From: WLWS01 sp965243105
GTDB taxonomy: Bacteria; Pseudomonadota; Gammaproteobacteria; Eutrophobiales; Eutrophobiaceae
NCBI GenBank assembly: GCA_965243105.1
Contig: CBDEUC010000001.1
Coordinates: 542,582 to 606,581, forward strand
DNA: 64,000 nt
Direction: 5' to 3'
Positions 16,833-25,613 of the stretch are shown in pieces. The notes below the pieces were generated by a model that was not told the origin of the DNA, searched no databases, and saw nothing but the letters and a program-made list of their open reading frames with translations. Both the position numbers and the translations under genes were made by a program. Each line of letters starts with the position of its first letter. The stretch's first letter is position 1.

Positions 16833-17303
16833 ATGCTTAAATCCCTGCAGATTGAAGCAGAGAAATGCACCGGTTGTCGGCAATGTGAAATGGCCTGTTC
16901 GTACCAGGCCGAAGGTATTTTCAATCCGGCAAAATCACGTATCAAGATTTTTACTTTTCACCACGAAGGACGTTTCGTCCCCTATACCTGTACACAATGT
17001 TCCGAAGCCTGGTGTATGCATGCATGCCCGGTGGAAGCGATCGTGTTGAATGAGGATACCGGCGCGAAGGAAGTTATCGCGGATCGCTGTGTGGGATGCA
17101 AGGTCTGCACAATTGCCTGCCCGTTTGGAACAGTTAACTACAGCCAGGATGCCAACGTGGTAACAAAATGTGACCTCTGTGGCGGTGACCCTGAATGCGC
17201 CAAGGCCTGCCCCACGGCAGCCATTACCTACGTGGATGCCGACCAGACCGGCATGGCCCGAATGCAGGCCCATGCAGCTGGCGCGCTCGACTCTACTTCA
17301 TAA
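16833..17303 (+). CDS. aorA: AorA-like 4Fe-4S ferredoxin subunit
   Basis: 156 aa with four Cys clusters: CTGCRQCEMAC, CTQCSEAWCMHACP, CVGCKVCTIACP and CDLCGGDPECAKACP. This is the four-[4Fe-4S] polyferredoxin layout of electron-transfer subunits in AOR and related oxidoreductases. A strong GAGGAGG site precedes the ATG. It is followed after 22 bp by the catalytic subunit, as in the AorABC system described in Aromatoleum aromaticum; it should carry electrons from the tungsten site to the FAD subunit. Confidence 0.88.
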   Translation: MLKSLQIEAEKCTGCRQCEMACSYQAEGIFNPAKSRIKIFTFHHEGRFVPYTCTQCSEAWCMHACPVEAIVLNEDTGAKEVIADRCVGCKVCTIACPFGTVNYSQDANVVTKCDLCGGDPECAKACPTAAITYVDADQTGMARMQAHAAGALDSTS

Positions 17304-17325
17304 CTTTACGATAAGGGGACCAAGA

Positions 17326-19176
17326 ATGGCCTGGACAAGAAAAGTATTACGCATCAACCTGACCGAGGGCACTTGCAACGAAGAGCCTCTCAACATGGAG
17401 TGGGCGGCACAATACCTCGGGCAACGCGGACTCGCATCCAAGTACCTGATCGAAGAAATAGACCCCAAGTGCGACGCACTGGGTCCTGATAACAAGCTCA
17501 TCATGACCACGGGCCCCCTGACGGGCACCATGGCTTCGACCGCTGGGCGTTACTCCGTGGTGACAAAAAGCCCGCTGACGGGCTGCATAGCCTGTTCAAA
17601 CTCTGGCGGTTACATCGGCGCCGAGATCAAGTCCGCTGGATGGGACATGATCATATTTGAAGGTAAATCACCAAAACCGGTTTACCTCTACCTGGAAAAT
17701 GAAAAGGCTGAATTGTGCTCTGCCGATGAAATCTGGGGTAAGTCCTGCTGGGAGGCGGATGAGTGGCTGCATAAACACTACCAGGATCCCCTGTTACGTA
17801 TATCGGTGGTGGGCCGTGCTGCAGAGGCGGGTAATCTCTACGCTGCCATTGTTAATGACATTCACCGTGCAGCCGGACGTTCCGGTGTCGGCACCGTGAT
17901 GGCTTCAAAAAATCTAAAAGCGGTTGCTGTTCGTGGCACACGAGGAGTCGGCAACATTGAAAAACCCGCTGAGTTCATGAAGGCGGTCAACGATGGCAAG
18001 GAAGTACTGGCGGAAAATGCCATGACAGGCCAGGCCCTGGGTGCTTACGGTACCCAGGCCTTGATGAATATCATCAACGAAGTGGGTGCAATGCCAACGC
18101 GCAATATGCGTGAAGTGCAGTTTGAAGGTGCCCACAACATATCCGGCGAAGCCATGCACGAGCCCCGCAAAACCGATGGCAAGAAAAACCTTGTCACCAA
18201 TGCCGGGTGTTTCGCCTGTACCATTGCCTGTGGACGTATCTCGGCAATGGACCAGGGGCACTTTTCCGTGCAGAACAAGCCGGAATACTGGGGCGCCAAC
18301 GGTGGGCTTGAATACGAAGCAGCCTGGGCTTTGGGTTCTGATACAGGAATCGATGATTTGGAAGCACTGACGTATGCCAATTTTATTTGTAATGAAGATG
18401 GCTTTGATCCCATTTCTTTTGGCGCTACGCTCGCTGCGGCCATGGAAATGTTTGAGATGGGTGTGATAACAACCGAACACACCGGCGGCATGGAACTCAA
18501 GTTTGGCTCGGCCGAGGCTCTGGTCTGGGCTGTCGAGGTCACGGCAAGAGGAGAAGGCTTTGGAGTTGAATTAGGCCTTGGTTCCCGGCGTCTTTGTGAA
18601 AAATATGGCCAGCCCCAGCTCTCAATGACGGTTAAAAGCCAGGAGTTTCCTGCCTATGACCCGAGGGGCGTGCAGGGTATAGGACTTGCCTATGCGACAT
18701 CAAATCGCGGAGCCTGTCACCTGCGTGGATACACCATTGCATCCGAGGTTGCGGGCATTCCCGAGAAAACCGACCCGCTGGTAACGGAAGGAAAACCGGA
18801 ACTGGTGAAGGCTTTCCAGGATGCCACATCCGTTGTCGATTCCACGGGTCTTTGCGTCTTCACAACATTTGCCTGGACACTTGAGGACATTGCTCCTCAG
18901 GTGGACGCTGCCTGTGAAGGTGACTGGACACCTGAGAATATGGCCTTGGTGGGTGAACGTATCTGGAACATGGAGCGGGACTTCAATATCGCCGCAGGTA
19001 TGACTGCAGCAGATGATACCTTGCCAGAAAGACTGTTAAAGGATGCCGCAAAAACGGGTCCGGCAAAGGGCAAGGTGAATAACCTGGGTGAAATGCTGCC
19101 GAAGTACTACGAGATTCGCGGCTGGACTCCTGAAGGTGTGCCGACTGACGAGACACGTCAACGTCTTGGCCTTTAA
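17326..19176 (+). CDS. aorB: Tungsten-dependent aldehyde ferredoxin oxidoreductase, catalytic subunit
   Basis: 616 aa, the normal AOR length. It oxidises aldehydes to carboxylic acids using a tungsten-bis-pterin cofactor. The [4Fe-4S] ligands are in GCFACTIACGRIS (C-x2-C-x3-C) plus a late Cys in STGLCVFTTF. The N-terminal domain shows GPLTGTMASTAGRY and GRSGVGTVMASKNLKAV, typical of pterin binding. ATG 17326 follows AAGGGG; the longer in-frame start at 17170 only reads through aorA in another frame. Cytoplasmic (no signal). With aorA before and aorC 15 bp after, it should form the AorABC complex. Confidence 0.93.
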   Translation: MAWTRKVLRINLTEGTCNEEPLNMEWAAQYLGQRGLASKYLIEEIDPKCDALGPDNKLIMTTGPLTGTMASTAGRYSVVTKSPLTGCIACSNSGGYIGAEIKSAGWDMIIFEGKSPKPVYLYLENEKAELCSADEIWGKSCWEADEWLHKHYQDPLLRISVVGRAAEAGNLYAAIVNDIHRAAGRSGVGTVMASKNLKAVAVRGTRGVGNIEKPAEFMKAVNDGKEVLAENAMTGQALGAYGTQALMNIINEVGAMPTRNMREVQFEGAHNISGEAMHEPRKTDGKKNLVTNAGCFACTIACGRISAMDQGHFSVQNKPEYWGANGGLEYEAAWALGSDTGIDDLEALTYANFICNEDGFDPISFGATLAAAMEMFEMGVITTEHTGGMELKFGSAEALVWAVEVTARGEGFGVELGLGSRRLCEKYGQPQLSMTVKSQEFPAYDPRGVQGIGLAYATSNRGACHLRGYTIASEVAGIPEKTDPLVTEGKPELVKAFQDATSVVDSTGLCVFTTFAWTLEDIAPQVDAACEGDWTPENMALVGERIWNMERDFNIAAGMTAADDTLPERLLKDAAKTGPAKGKVNNLGEMLPKYYEIRGWTPEGVPTDETRQRLGL

Positions 19177-19191
19177 GCGGGAGAACCCAAT

Positions 19192-20454
19192 ATGCAACAT
19201 GTAATCATTGGCGCCGGCCCTGCCGGCGTTATTGCGGCTGAACATGTCAGGAAGTTTGCGCCGGGCGACTCGGTAAAGCTTATCGGCGACGAACCCGAAC
19301 CACCTTATTCAAGGATGGCGCTGCCTTACTACCTGATTGACAAGATCAAGGAAGAGGGCACCTACCTGCGTTCTTCCTCGGATCATTTTTCCGATATGGG
19401 AATTGATGTAGTCCAGGATCGCGTTACCGCGGTGGACACCGGCGCAAAGAATCTTACCCTGCAAAATGGTGGTGAGCTTGCTTTTGACAAGTTGCTCATC
19501 GCCACGGGTTCTCATCCCATCAGGCCGCCAATCCCGGGCATGGACCTGGATGGCGTGCATTCCTGCTGGACACTGGAGGACGGCCGCGCCATCGCAGAGA
19601 AAGCCACCAGGGGTTCCCGTGTTGTACTAATGGGTGCCGGTTTTATTGGTTGCATCGTGCTTGAAGCACTGGCCCTTCGTGGCGTTAAGTTGAGCGTGAT
19701 TGAAATGGAAGATCGCATGGTGCCAAGAATGATGGACCAGACTGCAGGTAATCTTCTGAAGAAGTGGTGTATTGAAAAAGGTGTGGATGTGCATACCTCT
19801 ACACGGGTTGAATCAATAGAGCAGTCGGGTTCTGAGCTCGCCGTCAAGCTTGATTCCGGCGATACCATCAGCGCCGATGTGGTGATATCTGCTACGGGTG
19901 TTCGCTCAAATATCCAGTTTCTCGAGGGTAGTGGTATAGACACAGACCTGGGAGTTCTGGTTAACGAGCACCTGCAGTCCAGTCACGAAGATGTTTATGC
20001 CGCTGGTGATGTATGCCAGGGCAAGGACTTCTCCACCGGTGAATACAGTGTCCAGGCTATACAGCCTACAGCGGCCGATCATGGGCGTATCGCTGCGCTT
20101 AATATGACCGGTAAGAAGATTCGGCACCAGGGCAGCGTAAACATGAACGTACTGGATACACTGGGCCTGATTTCATCCTCCTATGGTCTCTGGATGGGTA
20201 CCGACGGTGGTGACTCCGTGCAACTCACCGACGAGGAGCGCTTTCGCTACCTCAGCCTGCAGTTTGAGGATGATGTACTGGTGGGCGCCCAGTCACTGGG
20301 CCTGACCAATCATGTAGGCGTGCTAAGAGGACTGATCCAAACCCGGCTCAAGCTCGGCGTGTGGAAAGAACGCCTCATGAAAGATCCTACCCAGATCATG
20401 GAAGCCTACCTTGGAGCGACCCAGTCAGTAGGACATAACGCGGGAATTCTCTAG
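19192..20454 (+). CDS. aorC: AorC-like FAD-dependent pyridine nucleotide oxidoreductase
   Basis: 420 aa. FAD motif IIGAGPAGVIAAEH at the N-terminus, the ATG-x-x-P block LLIATGSHPIRPP, NAD motif VLMGAGFIGCIVLEAL near residue 145, and DVYAAGDVCQG near 270. In AOR complexes of this type the FAD subunit exchanges electrons with NAD. A GGGAG site lies before the start. Followed by an unusually strong hairpin before the MoaD-like gene. Confidence 0.88.
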   Translation: MQHVIIGAGPAGVIAAEHVRKFAPGDSVKLIGDEPEPPYSRMALPYYLIDKIKEEGTYLRSSSDHFSDMGIDVVQDRVTAVDTGAKNLTLQNGGELAFDKLLIATGSHPIRPPIPGMDLDGVHSCWTLEDGRAIAEKATRGSRVVLMGAGFIGCIVLEALALRGVKLSVIEMEDRMVPRMMDQTAGNLLKKWCIEKGVDVHTSTRVESIEQSGSELAVKLDSGDTISADVVISATGVRSNIQFLEGSGIDTDLGVLVNEHLQSSHEDVYAAGDVCQGKDFSTGEYSVQAIQPTAADHGRIAALNMTGKKIRHQGSVNMNVLDTLGLISSSYGLWMGTDGGDSVQLTDEERFRYLSLQFEDDVLVGAQSLGLTNHVGVLRGLIQTRLKLGVWKERLMKDPTQIMEAYLGATQSVGHNAGIL

Positions 20455-20497
20455 TTCCACCTGGGTGAGTACAAGACTTCCTGTAATCGCTATACAC

Positions 20498-20531
20498 TTA
20501 TTCCGCGTGAAAGGTATTTCACGCGGAATAA
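20498..20531. repeat. Perfect 15-bp hairpin between aorC and the MoaD-like gene
   Basis: A perfect 15-bp inverted repeat (arms 20498-20512 and 20517-20531, core TTCCGCGTGAAA) with the 4-nt loop GGTA, centred in the 92-bp gap. No T-run follows, so it is not a standard terminator; RNA processing or 3'-end protection, giving unequal expression of aorABC and the downstream genes, is more likely. Confidence 0.75.
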
Positions 20532-20546
20532 TCTGCCTGCTTCCCG

Positions 20547-20798
20547 ATGAAACTCACTTTTAAGCTTTACGCCAGCCTGACCCGGTACCTGCCGGAGCAC
20601 GCTGAAAATCACGCGGCTGTTATCGAGATCGATGACAATGACGCCGTGCCTGAAATTATTAAACGTTACAATGTGCCCGAGGAGGATGTTCACCTGGTTC
20701 TCCTCAATGGCATCTACCTGCAGCCGGAAGAAAGAATCTCTGTTCGCTTTTCAGAAGGTGACACGCTTGCTATCTGGCCGCCCGTCGCGGGTGGCTAG
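20547..20798 (+). CDS. MoaD/ThiS-like sulfur carrier protein
   Basis: 83 aa with the beta-grasp pattern of MoaD (KLTFKLYASLTRYLPEH at the start, then VLLNGIYL and the end GDTLAIWPPVAGG). The terminal Gly-Gly is the site that becomes thiocarboxylated for pterin dithiolene synthesis. Its place in the aor operon suggests a dedicated carrier for the tungsten cofactor, like AorD. Only 3 bp separate it from the next frame. Confidence 0.9.
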   Translation: MKLTFKLYASLTRYLPEHAENHAAVIEIDDNDAVPEIIKRYNVPEEDVHLVLLNGIYLQPEERISVRFSEGDTLAIWPPVAGG

Positions 20799-20846
20799 CC
20801 GGTGTCCGGCAGTTTCGCACACATGGCATATAAACAGTCCCGTGAT

Positions 20847-21110
20847 ATGACTATCACGCACAAGGATTTTTTCAGGCTTTTACCGCGGGCATTGAATGGC
20901 CTGGAGTACTCGGTAAGCGGCAATGAGATCGCCGTGATTGACGGAACAAAACAGGTTCAGATCAGGATTTCCGACGAAGAAGTTCGGCAACTGGCGAGTG
21001 TCAAGTTCCCACGAACGAAGGTTGAAATTGAATTACTGGGCTTCGGTGAAGATGAAGCAGGCCAGTTCGTCACCCGTTTTGACCTTGCCTACCGAAAGGG
21101 AGGCGGATAG
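20847..21110 (+). CDS. Small protein of the aor operon ending in Gly-Gly-Gly
   Basis: 87 aa from this ATG (GTG 20802 and ATG 20823 are longer alternatives; none has a good ribosome site). It begins MTITHKDFFRLLPRAL and ends FDLAYRKGGG. Mixed alpha/beta, no Cys, no signal. No named family recognised. Position after the MoaD-like gene suggests a role in cofactor assembly or AOR maturation. The C-terminal GGG next to a true GG-ending carrier is notable, but glycine tails alone do not prove activation. Confidence 0.7.
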   Translation: MTITHKDFFRLLPRALNGLEYSVSGNEIAVIDGTKQVQIRISDEEVRQLASVKFPRTKVEIELLGFGEDEAGQFVTRFDLAYRKGGG

Positions 21111-21524
21111 GCGAATAAATTTCGATAGCCGATAAGGATATCGATATTGTTTGTATAGCGCAGCGAAGAAAGAAGAAATTACCTTAAATAACAGCTAGTT
21201 ATGGTGACGACATCAATCCTGAATGTGCACATCGTTAAATCGGTCTTTCGAGTTGAATGGCCAGGTTGTTGTCAAAAAGTAACATAATTTTTCATTAGCC
21301 ACGGTTTGTTGCAAAATAGTGCTTAAAGCTTGTAAATGGTCTGAATTTATAGTACTTTTTACGCCGGTCTTTGCTGAGGAGAAGACCGAAACAAATAAAA
21401 GATTTGGTGGCTTCTGTTGCAGTAACTAGACTCATCCGAATTTGAAGGGGGAGGAGTCAGGCTGGGGAGGCCGAACTTAAACTCTAGAGCCTTAAGTAAT
21501 AATTGCGTCTTTCTTTAGGAGGAA
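21111..21524 (+). other. Long leader/intergenic region upstream of the porin gene
   Basis: 414 bp without a convincing ORF. It holds a 7-bp hairpin CGGTCTT/AAGACCG (21365-21371 / 21382-21388), AT-rich patches at 21280-21360, and a strong ribosome site AGGAGG just before the porin start. No clear promoter pair was found by eye. A long 5' leader or small regulatory RNA target would be usual for a porin, but nothing specific can be named. Confidence 0.4.
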
Positions 21525-22730
21525 ATGATGAAATATTTAAATAAAACAAAGCTCGTTGCAGCAATCGGTGGTACTGCTCTTGCAGCTACGCTGAGCGCAC
21601 CTGCAAACGCAGCTATCGTTCTTGGTGGAGAGGACGGTTGGGAAGTCAGCTACGGCGGCTTTATTAACCTGTTCTACACCCAGTCTGACTGGGATTATGC
21701 GAGTGGCGTTACTGAAGACAGTGCTCACCTCAACGAGGGCCTGTTGCCAGCATTCCACACCATGACTGTTAAGACTCCTGAAATTAATGGTCTTAAAGGT
21801 ACAGCCCAGATCACATTTGCTCCTGACTCATCCGGTGAAAAGGGTGGCCGTCTGAACAAATCAGGCGTTGCAGGTACCAGTTCCCGAATCGATATGCGTG
21901 AAGTTTTCTTCAACGTTGAAGGTGACTTCGGTACCATCAGTGTTGGTAACACGCTGGCCCTGTTCAACCGCCATGCCATCCTGAAGGATTACACCCTGTT
22001 CGGTGTTGGTGCCATGGGCAGCCCGGACGGTGGTGGTACCACCCTGGGTCGTATCGGTTATGGTTATGTTTATCCTGACTTCCGTACCCGCTTCACCTAC
22101 AAGACCCCGAACATCAATGGTTTCGACCTTGAAGTTGGTATCTTTGACCCGCAGGAACCCCTCGGTTCAGGCGTTGGCGCATCTGAAACAGATTCTCCAC
22201 AGTTCCAGGCTGAAATGAACTATCGCAGCGACATGGAAGGCGGTAACTTCCACGTTTGGGCCAGCTTTCTCTGGCAGGAACAGGAAATTGCCCTGACCGG
22301 CGGTGGTACAGATGATTCCGAGTCTTTTGGCTGGAACATCGGTGCTGACATGAACTTCGGTGGTTTTAACATCATGGGTACCTACTATGATGGTGAAGCA
22401 CTGGGTACTCACCTGTTCAACATCAGCGGTGCCGGTGATGCAGGTTGCTCCGCTACTGCCTGTGCAGAGTCTGACAACGACGGTTTCATCATCCAGGGTG
22501 CTTACACCTTCAACGGTAAAACCAAGGTTGGCATCAGCTTCGGTGAGTCCACCGAAACACCTGCTGGTGGCAGCAAGGTAACCAACTCCCTGTGGACAGT
22601 TGGTGTTTACCACGATGTTAACTCATGGCTGAAAGTGGTTGCTGAATACGGCGAAGCCGACACCGAAGCTGCTGTTTTCGGTCCTGCTGAGCATGATGTA
22701 TTCTCTATCGGTGGATTCCTCCTCTGGTAA
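21525..22730 (+). CDS. Gram-negative porin
   Basis: 401 aa. Signal peptide of ~28 residues ending APANA-A. The mature protein is Gly/Asp/aromatic-rich beta-barrel sequence with alternating strands (GWEVSYGGFINLFYTQSDW, FRTRFTYKTPNINGF) and the typical C-terminal aromatic strand HDVFSIGGFLLW. Length fits a trimeric general porin. Strong AGGAGG site; a good terminator follows. Its own leader and terminator suggest a separate, highly expressed transcript, possibly serving uptake of the alcohol or acid substrates handled next door. Confidence 0.85.
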   Translation: MMKYLNKTKLVAAIGGTALAATLSAPANAAIVLGGEDGWEVSYGGFINLFYTQSDWDYASGVTEDSAHLNEGLLPAFHTMTVKTPEINGLKGTAQITFAPDSSGEKGGRLNKSGVAGTSSRIDMREVFFNVEGDFGTISVGNTLALFNRHAILKDYTLFGVGAMGSPDGGGTTLGRIGYGYVYPDFRTRFTYKTPNINGFDLEVGIFDPQEPLGSGVGASETDSPQFQAEMNYRSDMEGGNFHVWASFLWQEQEIALTGGGTDDSESFGWNIGADMNFGGFNIMGTYYDGEALGTHLFNISGAGDAGCSATACAESDNDGFIIQGAYTFNGKTKVGISFGESTETPAGGSKVTNSLWTVGVYHDVNSWLKVVAEYGEADTEAAVFGPAEHDVFSIGGFLLW

Positions 22731-22760
22731 GAACCAGCCAGTAGTACAAGCTGTATACAG

Positions 22761-22789
22761 AAAAGGCGCACTTTTAGTGCGCCTTTTTT
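22761..22789 (+). terminator. Rho-independent terminator of the porin gene
   Basis: Stem AAAAGGCGCACT / AGTGCGCCTTTT with a 3-nt loop and a run of six T. It lies 30 bp after the porin stop. Confidence 0.93.
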
Positions 22790-22833
22790 CATTCTTCTGA
22801 ATAAATTTGCTCTGAAAGTTGTCTAACAAACTG

Positions 22834-23781
22834 ATGAATAAACTAAGGATTATCGCAATCTTCCTGGTGCTCTTGCTGCCAGCGGCCAGCGGCTATGCGG
22901 ATGAGGTGCTGTGGAAATCCGGTGCAAACCTGTACATCAAGCTGGATAAGCAGGACAAGTACAAGGACGGAAGCTATATCCCAAACCAGCACCCGGTTAG
23001 CCTGAATCCACAGGAAATCAGGGATTCCCTCAATTCAATCCTGGTCTGGAACAAGAGTTTTTTTACCGGTGCCCTGAAAGACGACGATGAGGCAGAAAGT
23101 GTTTTTTCCCTTGAGCAGGCCAGGCTGCTGGGAAGCTACATAGCTGCAGGTCTTGCCAAGGCCCGTCCTGACCAGGATATTCACTTTGCAGTGACACGCA
23201 GGAAGAAGAGCTTTCTCATCATGAAAGATACGACCTACACCTCGGGGCGTGCGTTTTACCTGGATGGCAAGTTACACGTTATCCTTGGCGAATACGATAA
23301 ACTGGGAGACAAGTTCAAGGAACGTGCCTACCAGGGTTCAGGTAGTACTTCTGAAATCAGGTACTATTTCAAACCAGGCAAGCGTGCAAAGAAATCCGGT
23401 TTTAAAAAGGCGATTATACTTTCAGATGGTCTTGATACTTACAAGGACAATGGAAAAACCAGGAAGGACTGGTTTGTCATTGATATAAAAAAGGCATCGG
23501 CGGCGTATGCTGCATTACAGGCAGGGGAAGAGTTGCAGAATGCAACCACGGTCGTTGACGAGAGATTACGCCAGGAGCAGGAACGCTCGGCCCGCGAACG
23601 GCGCGAAATGCGTCTTGAAATGGCAAGGCTGCGCAAGGAAATGAAACAACAGTCAAGCGGACAGAATGTTGAAAGAACAATAGAGGAGAGGCTGGAGCAG
23701 CTTGAAGGATTAAAGCAAAAAGGTTTTATCTCCGAAGAGGAATATAGCGAAAAGAGAAAGGAAATTCTCGGCGATATCTGA
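22834..23781 (+). CDS. Exported hypothetical protein with C-terminal SHOCT-like motif
   Basis: 315 aa from ATG 22834 (an in-frame TTG lies 15 bp upstream). A signal peptide (about 1-22, ending GYADE) precedes a domain of no recognised family (about 30-225). A charged coiled-coil (about 230-275, RQEQERSARERREM) leads to a short C-terminal module, RLEQLEGLKQKGFISEEEY, that resembles SHOCT oligomerisation motifs. Probably periplasmic. Monocistronic by spacing; 40 bp before pip. Confidence 0.75.
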   Translation: MNKLRIIAIFLVLLLPAASGYADEVLWKSGANLYIKLDKQDKYKDGSYIPNQHPVSLNPQEIRDSLNSILVWNKSFFTGALKDDDEAESVFSLEQARLLGSYIAAGLAKARPDQDIHFAVTRRKKSFLIMKDTTYTSGRAFYLDGKLHVILGEYDKLGDKFKERAYQGSGSTSEIRYYFKPGKRAKKSGFKKAIILSDGLDTYKDNGKTRKDWFVIDIKKASAAYAALQAGEELQNATTVVDERLRQEQERSARERREMRLEMARLRKEMKQQSSGQNVERTIEERLEQLEGLKQKGFISEEEYSEKRKEILGDI

Positions 23782-23821
23782 TTGCTACCCTGCTGTTCAC
23801 CTGCAACCCGGTCATAATTAA

Positions 23822-24775
23822 ATGCAAAGCCTCTATCCTGAGATTGAGCCTTTCTCTCAAGAAACATTCAGCGTTGACGGCCACGAAATTTATTTCGAGC
23901 AAAGTGGTAACGCGAATGGTATTCCCGTAATTTTCCTGCACGGTGGTCCGGGCTCAGGCAGCAATGCCAACCACCGTCGTTATTTTGATCCCGATAAGTA
24001 TCACATCGTTAATTTCGACCAGCGTGGTTGTAATCGCTCAAAGCCCAACGGTAAAACAGAATTCAATACCACCTGGAAACTCCTCGAGGACGTCGAAGAA
24101 ATTCGAAACAGGACGGGTGTTGAAAAATGGATGTTATTTGGTGGTTCATGGGGTGCAACACTTGCCTTGCTGTATGCACAGACCTATGCAAAGCAGGTCT
24201 CAGGCATTGTGTTAAGAGGGACATTCCTTGCCCGTAAATGGGACCTGGACTGGTTTATCAATGACGGTGCTAACCATGTGTTCCCGGAGTATTGGCATGA
24301 GTTCATAAGTGTTGTTCCGGAGCAGGAGAGAACCAACCTGGTAGAGGCTTATCACCGCCTTGTTCATGGAAAAGATAAAAAAGAAAGGGAAGAAGCAGCC
24401 ATGGCCTGGTCCACCTGGGCCGGCAGGATAGTCACATATTTGCTCAAGGGGGTAGATCCTGGTTCGTATCGGCCGGATAACGTCGAGCAGACCGTAAATG
24501 AAGTTCTTATCGAGACCCATTACGCCAGGGAAAAATACTTCATCGAGGAAAACCAGATACTGGAAAACCTTCACAAGATCCCGGATGTCCCGATACAAAT
24601 TATCCACGGAAGACGGGATCTTACCTGCCTGGTGGAAGCATCATGGCTGCTGAAACAGTCGTTACCCGGGGCGGAGCTGGTCATCGTAAAAGAAGGAGGG
24701 CACCTTGCCGGTGAAGAGCCCATGGTAGATGCATTGGTTACTGCAACGAACAAGATGGCAAGGGTTCTAAGATGA
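23822..24775 (+). CDS. pip: Proline iminopeptidase (S33 family)
   Basis: 317 aa alpha/beta hydrolase. HGGPGSG oxyanion-hole motif, FDQRGCNRSKP, nucleophile Ser in GGSWGATLAL, and catalytic His in EGGHLAGE near the end. This is the bacterial pip pattern: release of N-terminal Pro from peptides in the cytoplasm. Its last 4 bases overlap folP, so the two are translationally coupled. Confidence 0.9.
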   Translation: MQSLYPEIEPFSQETFSVDGHEIYFEQSGNANGIPVIFLHGGPGSGSNANHRRYFDPDKYHIVNFDQRGCNRSKPNGKTEFNTTWKLLEDVEEIRNRTGVEKWMLFGGSWGATLALLYAQTYAKQVSGIVLRGTFLARKWDLDWFINDGANHVFPEYWHEFISVVPEQERTNLVEAYHRLVHGKDKKEREEAAMAWSTWAGRIVTYLLKGVDPGSYRPDNVEQTVNEVLIETHYAREKYFIEENQILENLHKIPDVPIQIIHGRRDLTCLVEASWLLKQSLPGAELVIVKEGGHLAGEEPMVDALVTATNKMARVLR

Positions 24776-25602
24776 ACTCCGGCGGTCCTGCTAAACCTGC
24801 CCTTATGGGTATACTGAATGTCACTCCAGATAGTTTTTCCAACGAGGGTGAGCATTTCCAGAGAGATGTCGCGATAGAACACGCACTATTGATGATAGAA
24901 GAGGGAGCGGACGTTCTTGATATTGGTGGAGAATCAACACGCCCAGGTGCAGACAGGGTTCCTGTTGAAGAACAGCTGAACCGGGTTATCCCCGTTATTG
25001 AAGCCCTGGATACAGGCCCCGAAAATTCGGTCCCTATCAGTATAGATACGACTTCTTCAGTCGTGGCGAGAAAGGCATTCGAGGCTGGAGCCAGCATCAT
25101 CAATGATGTTTCTGCAGGGCGCGAAGATGAACATATGTTTGCCTTTGCGGCAGAAACAGGTGCGCCCTATATCATCATGCATATGCAGGGACAGCCAAAA
25201 AATATGCAGGACGCGCCGCGCTATGAAAATGCTCTCGAGGAGATACTGTCCTTTCTTTTACAACAGGCCTCTGCCGCTGAAGCCGCGGGCGTAAATCGTA
25301 ATAACATCCTGATTGACCCCGGCATTGGTTTTGGTAAGAGCAAGCAAAACAACCTGGACCTCATCGCTAACCTGGGAAAGTTCAAGGATACAGGCTACGG
25401 GGTTCTGCTTGGTGCAAGTCGCAAAAGATTCATGGGGTCAATTTGCGATATTGAAAATTACAGCGAACTGGTAGGCGCGACATGTGCGACCACTGCATTG
25501 GCTGTCATGGCAGGTGTAGACATGATTCGTGTGCACGACATCAGGGAGAATCGGCAGGCGCTTGATGTGGCTTTTGCCCTCAGGCAAAGCGTGATTGATT
25601 GA
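24772..25602 (+). CDS. folP: Dihydropteroate synthase
   Basis: 276 aa. It joins p-aminobenzoate to dihydropterin pyrophosphate in folate synthesis. Signatures: GILNVTPDSFS near the start, LDIGGESTRPGA, DVSAGR, IIMHMQG, and IDPGIGFGKS. ATGA overlap with pip. Usual partners ftsH and glmM are not adjacent. Converges on dnaE2 with 11 bp between stops and no visible terminator. Confidence 0.95.
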   Translation: MNSGGPAKPALMGILNVTPDSFSNEGEHFQRDVAIEHALLMIEEGADVLDIGGESTRPGADRVPVEEQLNRVIPVIEALDTGPENSVPISIDTTSSVVARKAFEAGASIINDVSAGREDEHMFAFAAETGAPYIIMHMQGQPKNMQDAPRYENALEEILSFLLQQASAAEAAGVNRNNILIDPGIGFGKSKQNNLDLIANLGKFKDTGYGVLLGASRKRFMGSICDIENYSELVGATCATTALAVMAGVDMIRVHDIRENRQALDVAFALRQSVID

Positions 25603-25613
25603 GATCAGTCGCA

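Noticed and set aside
17170..17325. Longer AOR start at 17170
   Set aside because: It overlaps aorA in another frame and adds non-family residues; ATG 17326 has a ribosome site and fits the family length.
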